DNA of 64,000 nucleotides from Pedobacter sp. ASV17 (GCF_016429065.1 NZ_JAELTX010000003.1:1-64000), one strand, 5' to 3'. Positions 8,243-18,475 are shown, numbered from the stretch's first letter. Notes: generated by a model not told the origin, from the letters alone. A program made the numbers and translations.

Positions 8243-11200
8243 ATGGAAAATTTAAATGAACAACAGGGTTTGTACCGTGACAGTTTTGAGCATGACGCTT
8301 GCGGTATAGGTTTTGTTGCCCATGTGAAAGGGAGAAAATCACATCAGAACATTTCAGATGCGCTTACCATTTTGGAGAATTTGGATCACCGAGGCGCATG
8401 TGGTGCTGAACCTAATACCGGAGATGGTGCTGGTATCATGATACAGGTTCCCCACGAATTCCTATTTGACGAATGCCTACGTACTGGATTTAGTTTGCCT
8501 CAGTATGGCGACTACGGTGTAGGTATGCTTTTTATGCCCAAAGAAATTAGGGCCAGAGAAGAATGTCGAGAAATTATTTACCGCACCGCAGAGAAGTTGG
8601 GCTTCGAAGTACTTGGATTTAGAAAAGTACAGGTAGATACTACAGATATTGGCCAGATGGCCCTTTCGGTAGAACCTGAAATTGAACAGGTTTATGTATC
8701 TCGCCCATACAACGTGCCTGCTGGTGCCGATTTTGAACGTAAGTTGTTTGTGCTTAAAACTTACATTACCAAAACCATTTACAATTCTGTAAAGGATAGT
8801 AAGCAGGATTTTTACATAGCGTCTTTTTCATCGCGAACCATTGTGTACAAAGGACAGCTTACCTCTTTGCAAGTACGTACTTACTTTGCCGAACTTAGCG
8901 ATAAGCGCATGGTATCTGCGTTTGGTTTGGTGCATTCTCGTTTTGCAACCAATACTTTCCCGTCTTGGCGTTTGGCCCAGCCATTTAGGCATATTGCCCA
9001 TAATGGTGAGATCAATACGTTACAAGGTAATTTGAACTGGTTTAGGTCAAGTGTGAAATCATTTGCATCACCATATTTTACTCCGGAGGAGTTGAACATG
9101 ATTTTGCCGGTGATTGACGAAACACAGTCAGATTCGGGATGTTTAGATAATGTAGTAGAATTATTGTTGCATGCAGGCCGCTCGTTGCCGCATGTGTTAA
9201 TGATGTTGATACCGGAAGCTTGGGACGGAAACAAGGATATGGATCCGATCAAGAGCGCTTTCTATCAATTCCATGCTTCATTAATGGAGCCTTGGGATGG
9301 TCCAGCCGCTATCGCCTTCACGGATGGTAGCTTAATTGGTGCTACTTTGGATAGGAACGGTTTGCGTCCGTCACGTTATGTATTGACCAGTGATGATCGA
9401 GTGATCATGGCATCTGAATCGGGAGCGGTTGAGATTGACCAGAGCACTGTGATTGAAAAAGGTAGACTTACCCCAGGCAAAATGTTTGTAGTGGACATGG
9501 AGCAGGGACGTATCATTAGTGACGATGAGATCAAACAACAAGTTTGTGGCCGCCGCCCTTATGCCGACTGGATTAACCAATATCAAATTAAATTGGAAGA
9601 ACTACCTGAGCCAAGGGTAATGTTCACCAATTTATCAGAAGAGTCGATTTTTAATTACCAACAGGTATTCGGATATACCAGAGAAGACATTGATTTATTG
9701 ATCAAACCGATGGCGATAGATGGTAAGGAAGCGATTGGTTCAATGGGGACAGATACCCCTTTGGCTGTGCTTTCTAAACAACCTCAGCACTTGTCTTCTT
9801 ATTTCAAACAGTTGTTTGCGCAAGTAACCAATCCACCAATTGACCCTATCCGTGAGCGAGTAGTGATGAGCTTAGCGGGTTTCATGGGCAATAATGGTAA
9901 TTTGTTGGAAGAAAACCAAATACAGTGCCACTGTGTAGGGATCAAGCATCCAATATTAACCAATCAAGAGCTAGAAAAATTAAGAAGTATTGATACAGGT
10001 TTGTTCCAGTCTAAAACCCTACAAATGTATTTTAGGGCTGATGGAAAAGCTGGATCCTTGCAAAAAGCCTTAGATCGTTTGTGCCGTTACGCAGTGGATG
10101 CTGTGGAAGATGGTTTCCAAGTGATTATTTTGAGCGATAGAGCATTGGATTCAACCCACGCGGCCATTCCTTCTTTATTGGCAGTTTCTGCAGTGCATCA
10201 CCACCTGATTAGAAAAGGTTATAGAGGTGCCGTAGGTATTGTAGTGGAGGCGGGAGATGTTTGGGAGGTACACCATTTTGCTACCTTAATTGGTTTTGGT
10301 GCTACAGCGGTAAACCCGTACCTAGCTTTAGAAACAATCAATACTTTCCAAAAAGAAAGTGGTTTAACACAAGATCAGTTAAATTATAACTATATCAAGT
10401 CGGTGAAAGATGGTTTGTTGAAGATCTTCTCTAAAATGGGAATTTCAACCTTGCAATCTTATCACGGCGCACAGATTTTCGAAATTTTAGGCATCAACCA
10501 ACAAGTGGTAAATACGCACTTTACTGGAGCTGTTTCTCGTATTGGTGGTTTAGGCTTGGATGAAATTGCTCAGGAAGCATTGATCAAGCACAACCGTATT
10601 TTCGGAAAACATACGCAAACAGAACATATTTTAACTGCTGGTGGTACTTATAAATGGAGAAGACGTGGTGAAAAGCACTTGTTCAATCCAGAAACGATTC
10701 ACTTGCTGCAAAATGCAACGCGAAGGAATGATTTTACCACGTTTAAAAAATATTCGAAGTTAATTAACGAGCAAACTACGCAGGCATATACCATTAGAGG
10801 TTTGTTCGATTTCAATTATACCCGTCCGTCTATTAGTATTGATGAGGTAGAGCCAATCGAAAATATCTTCAAAAGATTTGCTACTGGAGCGATGTCTTTC
10901 GGTTCTATTTCTCACGAGGCACACTCTACTTTGGCTATCGCCATGAATAGAATTGGTGGCAAAAGTAACACAGGAGAAGGTGGTGAGGATGAAATCCGTT
11001 ATCAAACCATGGCCAACGGCGATTCGATGCGCTCGGCCATTAAACAAATTGCTTCGGCACGTTTTGGAGTTACTAGTTATTATTTGACCAATGCTGATGA
11101 GTTGCAGATCAAAATGGCTCAAGGTGCAAAACCTGGAGAAGGTGGTCAGTTGCCTGGGCACAAAGTAGATGACTGGATTGCAAAAGTTCGTCACGCCACG

Positions 11201-12751
11201 CCGGGAGTAGGCTTAATTTCGCCACCTCCACATCACGATATCTATTCGATTGAAGACTTGGCGCAGTTGATTTACGACTTGAAAAATGCCAATAGAGCGG
11301 CCAGAATTAACGTGAAGTTGGTGTCAAAAGCTGGAGTAGGAACCATTGCGGCAGGGGTCGCCAAAGCGCATGCTGATGTGATTTTGGTTTCCGGCTACGA
11401 TGGTGGTACTGGTGCTTCTCCTTTAACCTCGGTTCAACACGCAGGGTTACCTTGGGAACTTGGTTTGGCCGAAGCACATCAAACGTTAGTGAAAAATCGT
11501 TTGAGAAGCAGGGTCGTGTTACAAACCGATGGTCAGTTAAAAACGGGTAGAGATATTGTGATTGCAACTTTATTGGGTGCAGAAGAGTGGGGCGTTGCTA
11601 CTGCTGCTTTGGTAACTGCAGGTTGTATCATGATGCGTAAATGCCACTTGAATACTTGCCCTGTAGGTGTAGCTACACAAGATCCTAATTTAAGAAAGCT
11701 ATTTACAGGTGAAGCCGATCACGTAGTGAACTTATTCTATTTCCTTGCACAGGAAGTACGTGAATTGATGGCGGAGCTAGGTTTCAAAACCGTAAATGAA
11801 ATGGTTGGACAATCTGATTTGTTAAAGCCAAGAGAAGTAGCTGATGCAGATTGGAAATTGAAATATGTAGACCTTTCTCCAATTTTATATAAAGAGCCTG
11901 CAAATGGTCAGCCTTTATACAATACCGAAAGCCAAGATCATGGATTGGATAAAGTATTAGATCACCAGTTAATTGCAGCAGCACAGCCGGCCATTTTAAA
12001 CAATGAGCCAGTATTTGCCAGCTTTGATGTGAAAAATACTGATCGATCTATTGGTACGATGCTGTCTAACGAGATTTCAAAAGTGCATAAGAGCGCAGGT
12101 TTGGCTCCAGATACGGTTAACTTCAAATGTTTCGGTTCTGCTGGACAAAGCTTCGGTGCTTTCTCTACCAAAGGCTTAACCCTTACTTTAGAAGGCGAAG
12201 GTAACGACTACGTAGGTAAAGGTTTATCGGGCGCTAAATTGGTGGTTTATCCATTTGCCAACATCAACTATGTACCAGAACAAAATATCATTATTGGTAA
12301 CGTAGCGCTTTATGGTGCCACTTCTGGTGAGTTATATGTGCGTGGTAAAGCAGGCGAGCGTTTCGCAGTACGTAACTCTGGAGCTACCGCGGTAGTAGAA
12401 GGGATAGGCGACCATGGTTGCGAATACATGACGGGAGGCGAGGTACTTGTTTTGGGTGATACCGGAAGCAACTTTGCAGCAGGAATGAGTGGTGGTATGG
12501 CTTGGATTTATGATGCCAGCAAAACTTTTGCCAACAAGTGCAATCCCGAAATGGTAGATCTAGATCCGCTACAACCAGAGGATGAAACAAGAATACTTAC
12601 CCTGTTGAAAAACCATGTAAGGTTAACTGGCAGTAAAGTAGCAGAATTTATATTGAGCGACTGGGAAAATCAATCGCAGCATTTTGTGAAAGTTTTCCCT
12701 AAAGAATACAAAGCAGTTTTATTACAACGTACACAAGTAAAAATTAAGTAA
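8243..12751 (+). CDS. gltB: Glutamate synthase large subunit
   Basis: 1502 residues, full length for the alpha subunit. The first 19 residues look like a propeptide, with the glutaminase nucleophile C20 in HDACGIGF. The amidotransferase domain (about 20-430) is followed by the central domain, the FMN-binding synthase TIM barrel (about 840-1210; GGKSNTGEGGEDEIRY and the VSGYDGGTGASPLTS loop), the 3Fe-4S motif CIMMRKCHLNTC and the C-terminal beta-helix (GXXGXXG repeats such as GATSGELYVRGKAGERF). It makes two glutamates from glutamine and 2-oxoglutarate. One nt separates it from gltD, so they form an operon. Confidence 0.97.
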   Translation: MENLNEQQGLYRDSFEHDACGIGFVAHVKGRKSHQNISDALTILENLDHRGACGAEPNTGDGAGIMIQVPHEFLFDECLRTGFSLPQYGDYGVGMLFMPKEIRAREECREIIYRTAEKLGFEVLGFRKVQVDTTDIGQMALSVEPEIEQVYVSRPYNVPAGADFERKLFVLKTYITKTIYNSVKDSKQDFYIASFSSRTIVYKGQLTSLQVRTYFAELSDKRMVSAFGLVHSRFATNTFPSWRLAQPFRHIAHNGEINTLQGNLNWFRSSVKSFASPYFTPEELNMILPVIDETQSDSGCLDNVVELLLHAGRSLPHVLMMLIPEAWDGNKDMDPIKSAFYQFHASLMEPWDGPAAIAFTDGSLIGATLDRNGLRPSRYVLTSDDRVIMASESGAVEIDQSTVIEKGRLTPGKMFVVDMEQGRIISDDEIKQQVCGRRPYADWINQYQIKLEELPEPRVMFTNLSEESIFNYQQVFGYTREDIDLLIKPMAIDGKEAIGSMGTDTPLAVLSKQPQHLSSYFKQLFAQVTNPPIDPIRERVVMSLAGFMGNNGNLLEENQIQCHCVGIKHPILTNQELEKLRSIDTGLFQSKTLQMYFRADGKAGSLQKALDRLCRYAVDAVEDGFQVIILSDRALDSTHAAIPSLLAVSAVHHHLIRKGYRGAVGIVVEAGDVWEVHHFATLIGFGATAVNPYLALETINTFQKESGLTQDQLNYNYIKSVKDGLLKIFSKMGISTLQSYHGAQIFEILGINQQVVNTHFTGAVSRIGGLGLDEIAQEALIKHNRIFGKHTQTEHILTAGGTYKWRRRGEKHLFNPETIHLLQNATRRNDFTTFKKYSKLINEQTTQAYTIRGLFDFNYTRPSISIDEVEPIENIFKRFATGAMSFGSISHEAHSTLAIAMNRIGGKSNTGEGGEDEIRYQTMANGDSMRSAIKQIASARFGVTSYYLTNADELQIKMAQGAKPGEGGQLPGHKVDDWIAKVRHATPGVGLISPPPHHDIYSIEDLAQLIYDLKNANRAARINVKLVSKAGVGTIAAGVAKAHADVILVSGYDGGTGASPLTSVQHAGLPWELGLAEAHQTLVKNRLRSRVVLQTDGQLKTGRDIVIATLLGAEEWGVATAALVTAGCIMMRKCHLNTCPVGVATQDPNLRKLFTGEADHVVNLFYFLAQEVRELMAELGFKTVNEMVGQSDLLKPREVADADWKLKYVDLSPILYKEPANGQPLYNTESQDHGLDKVLDHQLIAAAQPAILNNEPVFASFDVKNTDRSIGTMLSNEISKVHKSAGLAPDTVNFKCFGSAGQSFGAFSTKGLTLTLEGEGNDYVGKGLSGAKLVVYPFANINYVPEQNIIIGNVALYGATSGELYVRGKAGERFAVRNSGATAVVEGIGDHGCEYMTGGEVLVLGDTGSNFAAGMSGGMAWIYDASKTFANKCNPEMVDLDPLQPEDETRILTLLKNHVRLTGSKVAEFILSDWENQSQHFVKVFPKEYKAVLLQRTQVKIK

Positions 12752-12752
12752 G

Positions 12753-14222
12753 ATGGGAAAAGTGACAGGATTTTTTGAATACGAAAGAGTTTCGCCTTCA
12801 AAACAAGCGCCACAAGAGCGTTTAAAACATTATGATGAGTTTGTGTCGCTATTGCCATCTGAGGAGTTGAACAAACAGTCAGGACGTTGTATGGACTGTG
12901 GTGTGCCGTTTTGCCAATCGGGTTGTCCGTTAGGAAATGTAATTCCAGAGTTTAACGATGCCGTTTATCAGGGCAAATGGCTGCAAGCCGCTGAAATTTT
13001 GTTAAGTACTAATAACTTCCCAGAGTTTACAGGTAGAATTTGTCCTGCACCTTGCGAAAGCGCTTGTGTGTTGGGAATCAACAAGTCGCCAGTATCTATT
13101 GAGGAAATTGAAAAGCATATCATTGAAATTGCTTTCGAAAAAGGCTACATCAAAGCAAATGAACCTTTAATTAGGACAGGAAAAAGGGTAGCCGTAGTAG
13201 GTTCTGGCCCAGCTGGACTGGCTGCTGCAGCCCAATTGAACAAAGCTGGTCACGAAGTAGTTGTTTTCGAACGTGACGATGTTGCTGGAGGTTTGTTGCG
13301 TTATGGCATTCCTGATTTTAAACTGCAAAAAGATGTGGTAGAAAGAAGGATTAAGCTGATGGAGGAAGAAGGCATTACGTTCCAATACAATGCCAACGTA
13401 GGTGGAAATGTAGAAATAAGCACCTTATTGCGCGAATATCAAGCGATTGTATTGGCAGGCGGGTCTACTATTCCTCGCGATTTGAAGTTGCCAGGGAGAG
13501 AGGCTAAAGGGGTTCATTTTGCAATGGATTTCTTAAAGCAACAAAACAAGCGTGTAGGTGGTCGTAAGGTCGAAGCTGAAGAGATTACCGCTACCGGTAA
13601 AGATGTTATTGTGATTGGCGGTGGTGATACGGGTTCAGATTGTATCGGAACTTCTAATCGTCACGGAGCAAAGTCGGTAACTCAATTTGAGATTATGCCA
13701 ATGCCGCCACAATTGCGTTCGGAGCACATGCCTTGGCCAAGCTATCCAATGTTGTTGAAAATCACCACTTCACACGAAGAAGGAGCACAAAGAGCTTGGT
13801 CGGTAAATACAAAGGAGTTTATTAAAGACGAGCAAGGAAATTTAAAAGCCCTAAAAGTGGTTGATGTGGAATGGGATATCGATTTGAATACAGGAAGACC
13901 TCTTGGATTTAAGGAAGTTCCTGGTACCGAAAAAGAATATCCTTGCGAACTGGTGCTATTAGCGATGGGTTTCTTGCATCCTCAAAAAGAAGGCTTAATT
14001 GAAAAGTTAGGCGTTGAATTGGATGAAAGAGGCAACGTTAAGGCACTAGAAGGAAACTACCAAACCAATATTCCTAAGATTTTTGCCGCTGGCGATATGC
14101 GCAGAGGTCAATCATTAGTGGTTTGGGCAATTTCCGAAGGGCGTGAAACCGCTCGCAAAGTAGACGAATACCTAATGGGCTATAGTAAACTGCCATCAAA
14201 AGATGCGGTAGCTTACGCTTAA
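12753..14222 (+). CDS. gltD: Glutamate synthase small subunit, NAD(P)H-dependent
   Basis: 489 residues. The N-terminal segment carries the two cysteine clusters of the 4Fe-4S sites (CMDCGVPFCQSGCPLG and CPAPCESAC). Then come the FAD-binding GSGPAGLAAAAQL motif, the NAD(P)H-binding VIGGGDTGSDCIGTSNRHGA and a late FAD contact AAGDMRRGQSLVVWAISEGR. It passes electrons from NAD(P)H to the large subunit. It begins 1 nt after gltB and is followed by a strong terminator, so gltBD is a two-gene operon. Confidence 0.97.
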   Translation: MGKVTGFFEYERVSPSKQAPQERLKHYDEFVSLLPSEELNKQSGRCMDCGVPFCQSGCPLGNVIPEFNDAVYQGKWLQAAEILLSTNNFPEFTGRICPAPCESACVLGINKSPVSIEEIEKHIIEIAFEKGYIKANEPLIRTGKRVAVVGSGPAGLAAAAQLNKAGHEVVVFERDDVAGGLLRYGIPDFKLQKDVVERRIKLMEEEGITFQYNANVGGNVEISTLLREYQAIVLAGGSTIPRDLKLPGREAKGVHFAMDFLKQQNKRVGGRKVEAEEITATGKDVIVIGGGDTGSDCIGTSNRHGAKSVTQFEIMPMPPQLRSEHMPWPSYPMLLKITTSHEEGAQRAWSVNTKEFIKDEQGNLKALKVVDVEWDIDLNTGRPLGFKEVPGTEKEYPCELVLLAMGFLHPQKEGLIEKLGVELDERGNVKALEGNYQTNIPKIFAAGDMRRGQSLVVWAISEGRETARKVDEYLMGYSKLPSKDAVAYA

Positions 14223-14248
14223 GAATTTGCTTTTATACTTTTACACCT

Positions 14249-14278
14249 AAGTGTCCATGGTTTCATGGGCACTTTTTT
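14249..14278 (+). terminator. Rho-independent terminator of gltBD
   Basis: An 11-bp stem (AAGTGTCCATG / CATGGGCACTT, one G-U) with loop GTTT and a run of six T residues, 26 nt after the gltD stop. Confidence 0.87.
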
Positions 14279-14294
14279 GTTTATCGGAACTTTA

Positions 14295-15073
14295 TCATCT
14301 CGATTGGAGCGCAGCGTAATAGAGAGATCTTTATGCCTTTTTGGTGTTAAAGTTGACTAACTGATGTTGCATAGTCGAAAGATTTCTCCACTACGGTCGA
14401 AATGACGGTTAGGCTAATTTGTAATGTAACCGCGAAGTGGTGAAATTGTCCTAGACAATTATTTCCAATAAACAAATAACCCTTAAAGGGTGACATAGTA
14501 TCTGTTTTTACAGTAGTTAGGTTTGTACCGTTCATCGTGCGTCGTCTCGACTGGAGGGTAGTCCCCTTCGGGAGAGATTTCGTGCTAGGGTAATTATGTC
14601 ACCGCTTCACGGTTACTTGGTAGTGGTTGTGATGTTGTGATAATATCAGTCCTTCGGACTTGGATTGTTGGCTTGCAGGTTGTGGTGTGTCAATTCTGAA
14701 TAACCACATAGAGACATAGGTACACAGCCTCTTGGTTTCGTTGTTTTAGCTGAGGTGTAGAAGGGGCTTGTTAGGTTGGTTGTATCACCGCTTCGCGGTT
14801 TATTTGGTGGTAGTTGTGATGTTATAATAATTTCAGTCCTTCTTACTTGGATTGTATAGCCCGTAAATGGTGTGATTATTTTAAAGGTATCTGAGTTGTA
14901 TAATTGCTAGATTTCTCTTCGTGCCTCATCGAAATGACGGTTAGGCTAATTTGTAATGTAACCACGAAGTGGTGAAATTGTCTTAGACAATTATTTCCAA
15001 TAAACAAACAACCCTGAAAGGGTGACATAAGATGTGATGGGAGTTCTTTTATTTCGAACATATCGAAATGACG
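14295..15073. repeat. Cluster of hairpin and variable-core repeats between gltD and ispD
   Basis: No credible gene in about 800 bases. A 101-base unit at 14397-14497 recurs at 14929-15029 with four substitutions and no indels; each copy contains three mini-hairpins (ACCGCGAAGTGGT, TTGTCCTAGACAA, ACCCTTAAAGGGT). A second unit is duplicated at about 14595-14680 and 14779-14862, containing TCACCGCTTCGCGGTT, which is the inverse complement of the first hairpin, and AGTCC-TTC-GGACT. Elements of the form GTCATTTCGA-core-GAGAAATCT occur at 14295-14330 and 14541-14580 (plus, variant), and 14380-14406 and 14909-14938 (minus), with a partial copy at 15062-15073. Confidence 0.85.
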
Positions 15074-15085
15074 GCGGAGTTAGTG

Positions 15086-15763
15086 CTAACCTGGAATGTT
15101 ATGTTTCAACAAGAAAGAGGCTAGCTCCAGATCCTCTGGAAAGGTGATTTTGATGTTGTTTCTGTTGCCTTCTACCAAGTTAATCGGAAATCCAGCGGCT
15201 TCAACCACCGAGGCATCATCCGTGAATTTTTTAGAAAAACGTTGTTGGTAGGCAGTTCGTAATTGTCCTAAGTCAAAAGTTTGCGGTGTTTGAATCAATA
15301 CCAGTTTATCGCGATTGATGATTTTACTGGTGTTTTCTTGTACTTTCCTTACCGAATCGCTAGGTTTAACACAAGGAATGGCATTTCCAACCTCCAGCGC
15401 TTCCTTAAACGTTTGGGTAATTAAACCATGGCTAACCACGGGTCTTACGGCATCGTGCACTGCTACTACACCCTCTTCTTTAATAGACATTAAGCCATTT
15501 CTCACAGAATGGAAACGCTCTTTTCCGCCTTCTACCAAGGTGTGTGGTATATCAAAATGATATTTTAGGCATAGATCCTTCCAATATTGATGATCGTCCT
15601 TGTTAAGGACTAGGATAATTTCTGGTTGGATTTCAGAAAGATGAAAAGCCTGTAATGTATGCATCATTACAGGCTTGTGATTAAGCAATAAAAACTGTTT
15701 GGCTATTGCAGATTGCATTCTTTTGCCTGAACCACCAGCTACTATTATTGCGTAGAATTTCAT
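15086..15763 (-). CDS. ispD: 2-C-methyl-D-erythritol 4-phosphate cytidylyltransferase
   Basis: 225 residues, usual length. The N-terminal nucleotide-binding loop IIVAGGSGKRMQSAIAKQF, the central VAVHDAVRPVVSHGLI and the late TDDASVVEAAGFPINLVEGN are the family signatures. It couples CTP to MEP in the non-mevalonate isoprenoid pathway. Cytoplasmic. The ATG is preceded by a 119-nt spacer with a strong hairpin separating it from queA, so it may have its own promoter. The 3' end runs into the repeat cluster. Confidence 0.95.
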   Translation of the reverse strand: MKFYAIIVAGGSGKRMQSAIAKQFLLLNHKPVMMHTLQAFHLSEIQPEIILVLNKDDHQYWKDLCLKYHFDIPHTLVEGGKERFHSVRNGLMSIKEEGVVAVHDAVRPVVSHGLITQTFKEALEVGNAIPCVKPSDSVRKVQENTSKIINRDKLVLIQTPQTFDLGQLRTAYQQRFSKKFTDDASVVEAAGFPINLVEGNRNNIKITFPEDLELASFLLKHNIPG

Positions 15764-15830
15764 TTTTGTTAATATTTAGATATCAGTATTTAATAGTTAG
15801 AACAATTATTATACTAACTAGTTTTTGTCG

Positions 15831-15869
15831 GTTTTTAGTATGTAAACGTTCTGTTTAAATACTAAAAAC
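15831..15869 (-). terminator. 17-bp hairpin downstream of queA
   Basis: Arms GTTTTTAGTATGTAAAC (15831-15847) and GTTTAAATACTAAAAAC (15853-15869) pair with one mismatch around a 5-nt loop. It starts 13 nt past the queA stop. The stem ends are A/T-rich rather than followed by a clean T-run, so termination is inferred from position. Confidence 0.45.
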
Positions 15870-15882
15870 TAACTACTAATCT

Positions 15883-16932
15883 CTAAATAATCAGCATCGC
15901 ATCGCCATAGCTATAGAAACGATATTTTTCTTTTACAGCTACTTCGTATGCATTCATTACATTTTCATAACCACCAAAAGCACTTACCATCATCAATAAT
16001 GTAGATTCAGAAGTGTGGAAATTGGTAATCATTGAGTTTGCAATGCTAAAATCATAAGGAGGGAAGATGAACTTGCTTGTCCAGTCATTCGCAGCTTTCA
16101 ACGTTTTGTTGGCAGATACTGCAGATTCGATGGCACGCATAGAAGTGGTACCAACGGCACAGATTCTTCTTTTATCCTCAAGTCCTTTGTTTACAATATC
16201 AGCATCTTTTTGCTCGATGATGAATTGCTCAGAGTCCATTTTGTGCTTGGTCAAATCCTCAACTTCTACTTGGCGGAAAGTACCTAAGCCAACGTGTAAA
16301 GTTACTTCGGCAAACTCAATACCTTTAAGTTCAAGGCGTTTCATCAACTCTCTGCTAAAGTGTAAACCAGCAGTAGGAGCGGCAACAGCACCTTCGTGTT
16401 TAGCAAAAATCGTTTGGTAACGCTCTTTGTCCATTTCGGTAGCTTTACGCTTGATGTATTTAGGAAGTGGCGTTTCGCCTAAGATTTCAACGTTTCTTCT
16501 GAATTCCTCATCAGTACCATCAAATAGGAAACGAATAGTACGACCGCGTGAAGTGGTATTGTCTACTACTTCAGCAACTAATAAGTCATCATCTCCGAAA
16601 TATAGTTTGTTCCCTACACGGATTTTACGTGCTGGATCAACTAAAACATCCCATAAACGCAATTCTTTGTTTAGTTCACGTAATAGGAATACTTCTATGG
16701 TAGCACCAGTTTTTTCCTTATTGCCGTATAAACGGGCAGGGAAAACCTTGGTGTTGTTAAGAATCATTACATCTTTATCGTCAAAATAATTTAAAACATC
16801 TTTGAAGATTTTATGCTCAATCTTACCGGTATCTTTATGTAGTACCATTAAACGTGCTTCATCTCTTTCTTCGGCAGGATCAGAAGCCAGAAGTGAGTCG
16901 GGTAAATTGAACTTGAATTGAGATAATTTCAT
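15883..16932 (-). CDS. queA: S-adenosylmethionine:tRNA ribosyltransferase-isomerase
   Basis: 349 residues, typical length. Signatures include the N-terminal [32 protein letters not shown], the central [20 protein letters not shown] and [16 protein letters not shown], and the late [19 protein letters not shown]. It transfers the ribosyl moiety of SAM to preQ1-modified tRNA to build epoxyqueuosine at the wobble position. Cytoplasmic, apparently monocistronic and divergent from the MacB-type permease gene. A candidate promoter lies 120 nt upstream. Confidence 0.96.
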   Translation of the reverse strand: MKLSQFKFNLPDSLLASDPAEERDEARLMVLHKDTGKIEHKIFKDVLNYFDDKDVMILNNTKVFPARLYGNKEKTGATIEVFLLRELNKELRLWDVLVDPARKIRVGNKLYFGDDDLLVAEVVDNTTSRGRTIRFLFDGTDEEFRRNVEILGETPLPKYIKRKATEMDKERYQTIFAKHEGAVAAPTAGLHFSRELMKRLELKGIEFAEVTLHVGLGTFRQVEVEDLTKHKMDSEQFIIEQKDADIVNKGLEDKRRICAVGTTSMRAIESAVSANKTLKAANDWTSKFIFPPYDFSIANSMITNFHTSESTLLMMVSAFGGYENVMNAYEVAVKEKYRFYSYGDAMLII

Positions 16933-17051
16933 GTGTAATTTATATTGTTTTTTATCTGTCAGATGGAATTTGCCTATAAAACTTCGCTATTCATTAAGAT
17001 AGGAAGCGGATTTTAGGTTATTTCATGCTTTGGATACAGTAAATTAGGGCG

Positions 17052-17083
17052 CAAATTTACTAAATTATATTCTGTATTTACAA
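17052..17083 (-). promoter_or_regulatory. Candidate promoter of queA
   Basis: On the minus strand, TTG (17083-17081), a 21-nt spacer and a perfect TAAATTTG (17059-17052). The predicted transcript start near 17045 gives a leader of about 110 nt. I saw no preQ1 riboswitch in that leader. Confidence 0.42.
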
Positions 17084-17227
17084 TTAAATGTCAGTAGATA
17101 AGCCAGCCTATTGTCAGATGTTTTAACAAACGAGTATGTTAAATAGTTTACAATCCTTTTGTATTTGCCTTTTTACTTTTAAGTCGTAATAGGTGTAACC
17201 TTTTTGATTACATTTGGTCTAACGATT

Positions 17228-18475
17228 ATGGTGCTAGTTTTTAGACTTATTGGCGAGAGTTTTAGGTTTGCCTGGGACGCTCTTAGACAGAACAAATTGC
17301 GGACTTCGCTTTCCCTTTTAGGGATAACCATTGGTATTTTTATCATTATCGCCGTTTTTACCGGGGTAGATACCATGCGCAATAAAATACAGGCGAGTGT
17401 AGACAAGCTTGGTTCGAACACATTGTTTGTGCAGAAATGGCCTTGGATTTTTGGAGACAATTATCCTTGGTGGAAATATGTAAACCGTCCGGAGCCTTCT
17501 TACAGGGATTATTTGTCGCTAAAAGAAAGAATGGAAAGTGCTCAAGGCGTTTGCTTCGAAATATCAGCGAGTAGCAGAACCATTAAGTATAGAAGTAATT
17601 CGGTGGAGGGAGCAACCTTAAATGCTGCTACGCAGGAGTATGACAGGACTTGGAACTTGGAGTTTCAGGCTGGTAGATACTTTACCGAGAATGAAGGCAG
17701 ATCAGGAAGTCCTGTTTGTATTATGGGAGCGGAAATAGCTGAAGGGCTTTTTGGAAGCGATGACCCTATAGGAAAACAAATTAAGCTAATGGGTAGGCGG
17801 GTTACGGTTGTGGGCGTTTTCAAGAAAGAGGGAGAGGATATGATGGGGATGTCGCAGGATAAAAACGTGCTGATTCCCATGAATTTTGCCAAAGGTATTT
17901 TTGATATTAACAACGAAAGATATAACCCGCAAATTACCGTTAGAGGTAAAGAAAGCATCAGTCTTGAAGAGGTGGAAAGCGAATTAAAGGGACAAATGCG
18001 GGCGGTACGAAGAATAAGCCCTGGGCAAGAAGATGATTTTTCGCTCAACAAAACTACGATGCTTTCCAACCAGTTGGACATCATGTTCTCGGCGATTAAT
18101 ATCGGTGGTTGGGTTATTGGAGGTTTCTCTATTTTGGTAGGAGGTTTTGGTATTGCCAACATTATGTTCGTCTCTGTAAAGGAGCGTACCAATATTATCG
18201 GTATTCAGAAATCGTTGGGTGCTAAAAACTACTTTATCCTTTTGCAGTTTATTTTCGAATCGGTGGTGCTTTGTTTAATGGGTGGTTTATGCGGTTTGGC
18301 ACTCGTATACCTACTCACGGTCGTCATCACGAACGTGGCCGATTTAGAAGTTGTTCTCTATATGAGCAATATTGTACTGGGAATTGGTGTTTCTGTAATT
18401 ATCGGGATTATCTCTGGTTTTTGGCCAGCTTATGCAGCGTCAAGATTAGACCCAGTAGAGGCAATTAGGAGTTAG
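17228..18475 (+). CDS. MacB-type ABC transporter permease (FtsX family)
   Basis: 415 residues from the ATG at 17228. One N-terminal membrane helix (TSLSLLGITIGIFIIIAVFTGV) is followed by a periplasmic MacB core (about 60-270) and an FtsX domain with three helices (GGFSILVGGFGIANIMFVSV, then two more) ending in YAASRLDPVEAIRS, a classic family ending. The cytoplasmic motif ERTNIIGIQKSLGA is the coupling element to the ATPase. No ATPase gene adjoins it, so it must pair with one elsewhere. A TTG at 17204 would add eight residues; family members usually begin near the chosen ATG. Confidence 0.88.
   Translation: MVLVFRLIGESFRFAWDALRQNKLRTSLSLLGITIGIFIIIAVFTGVDTMRNKIQASVDKLGSNTLFVQKWPWIFGDNYPWWKYVNRPEPSYRDYLSLKERMESAQGVCFEISASSRTIKYRSNSVEGATLNAATQEYDRTWNLEFQAGRYFTENEGRSGSPVCIMGAEIAEGLFGSDDPIGKQIKLMGRRVTVVGVFKKEGEDMMGMSQDKNVLIPMNFAKGIFDINNERYNPQITVRGKESISLEEVESELKGQMRAVRRISPGQEDDFSLNKTTMLSNQLDIMFSAINIGGWVIGGFSILVGGFGIANIMFVSVKERTNIIGIQKSLGAKNYFILLQFIFESVVLCLMGGLCGLALVYLLTVVITNVADLEVVLYMSNIVLGIGVSVIIGIISGFWPAYAASRLDPVEAIRS

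Noticed and set aside
14347..15061. Two small minus-strand reading frames (14347-14535, 14876-15061) with nearly the same protein
   Set aside because: Their similarity follows from the duplicated hairpin units; they have no start context or family and run through repeats.
16933..17051. preQ1 riboswitch in the queA leader
   Set aside because: No C-rich loop and A-rich tail pattern was recognised in the leader.
17204..17227. TTG extension of the MacB-type permease, and similar TTG extensions at 3113, 19184, 20702 and 29021
   Set aside because: They add residues not seen in family members, and two of them collide with predicted -7 boxes; ATG starts were preferred.
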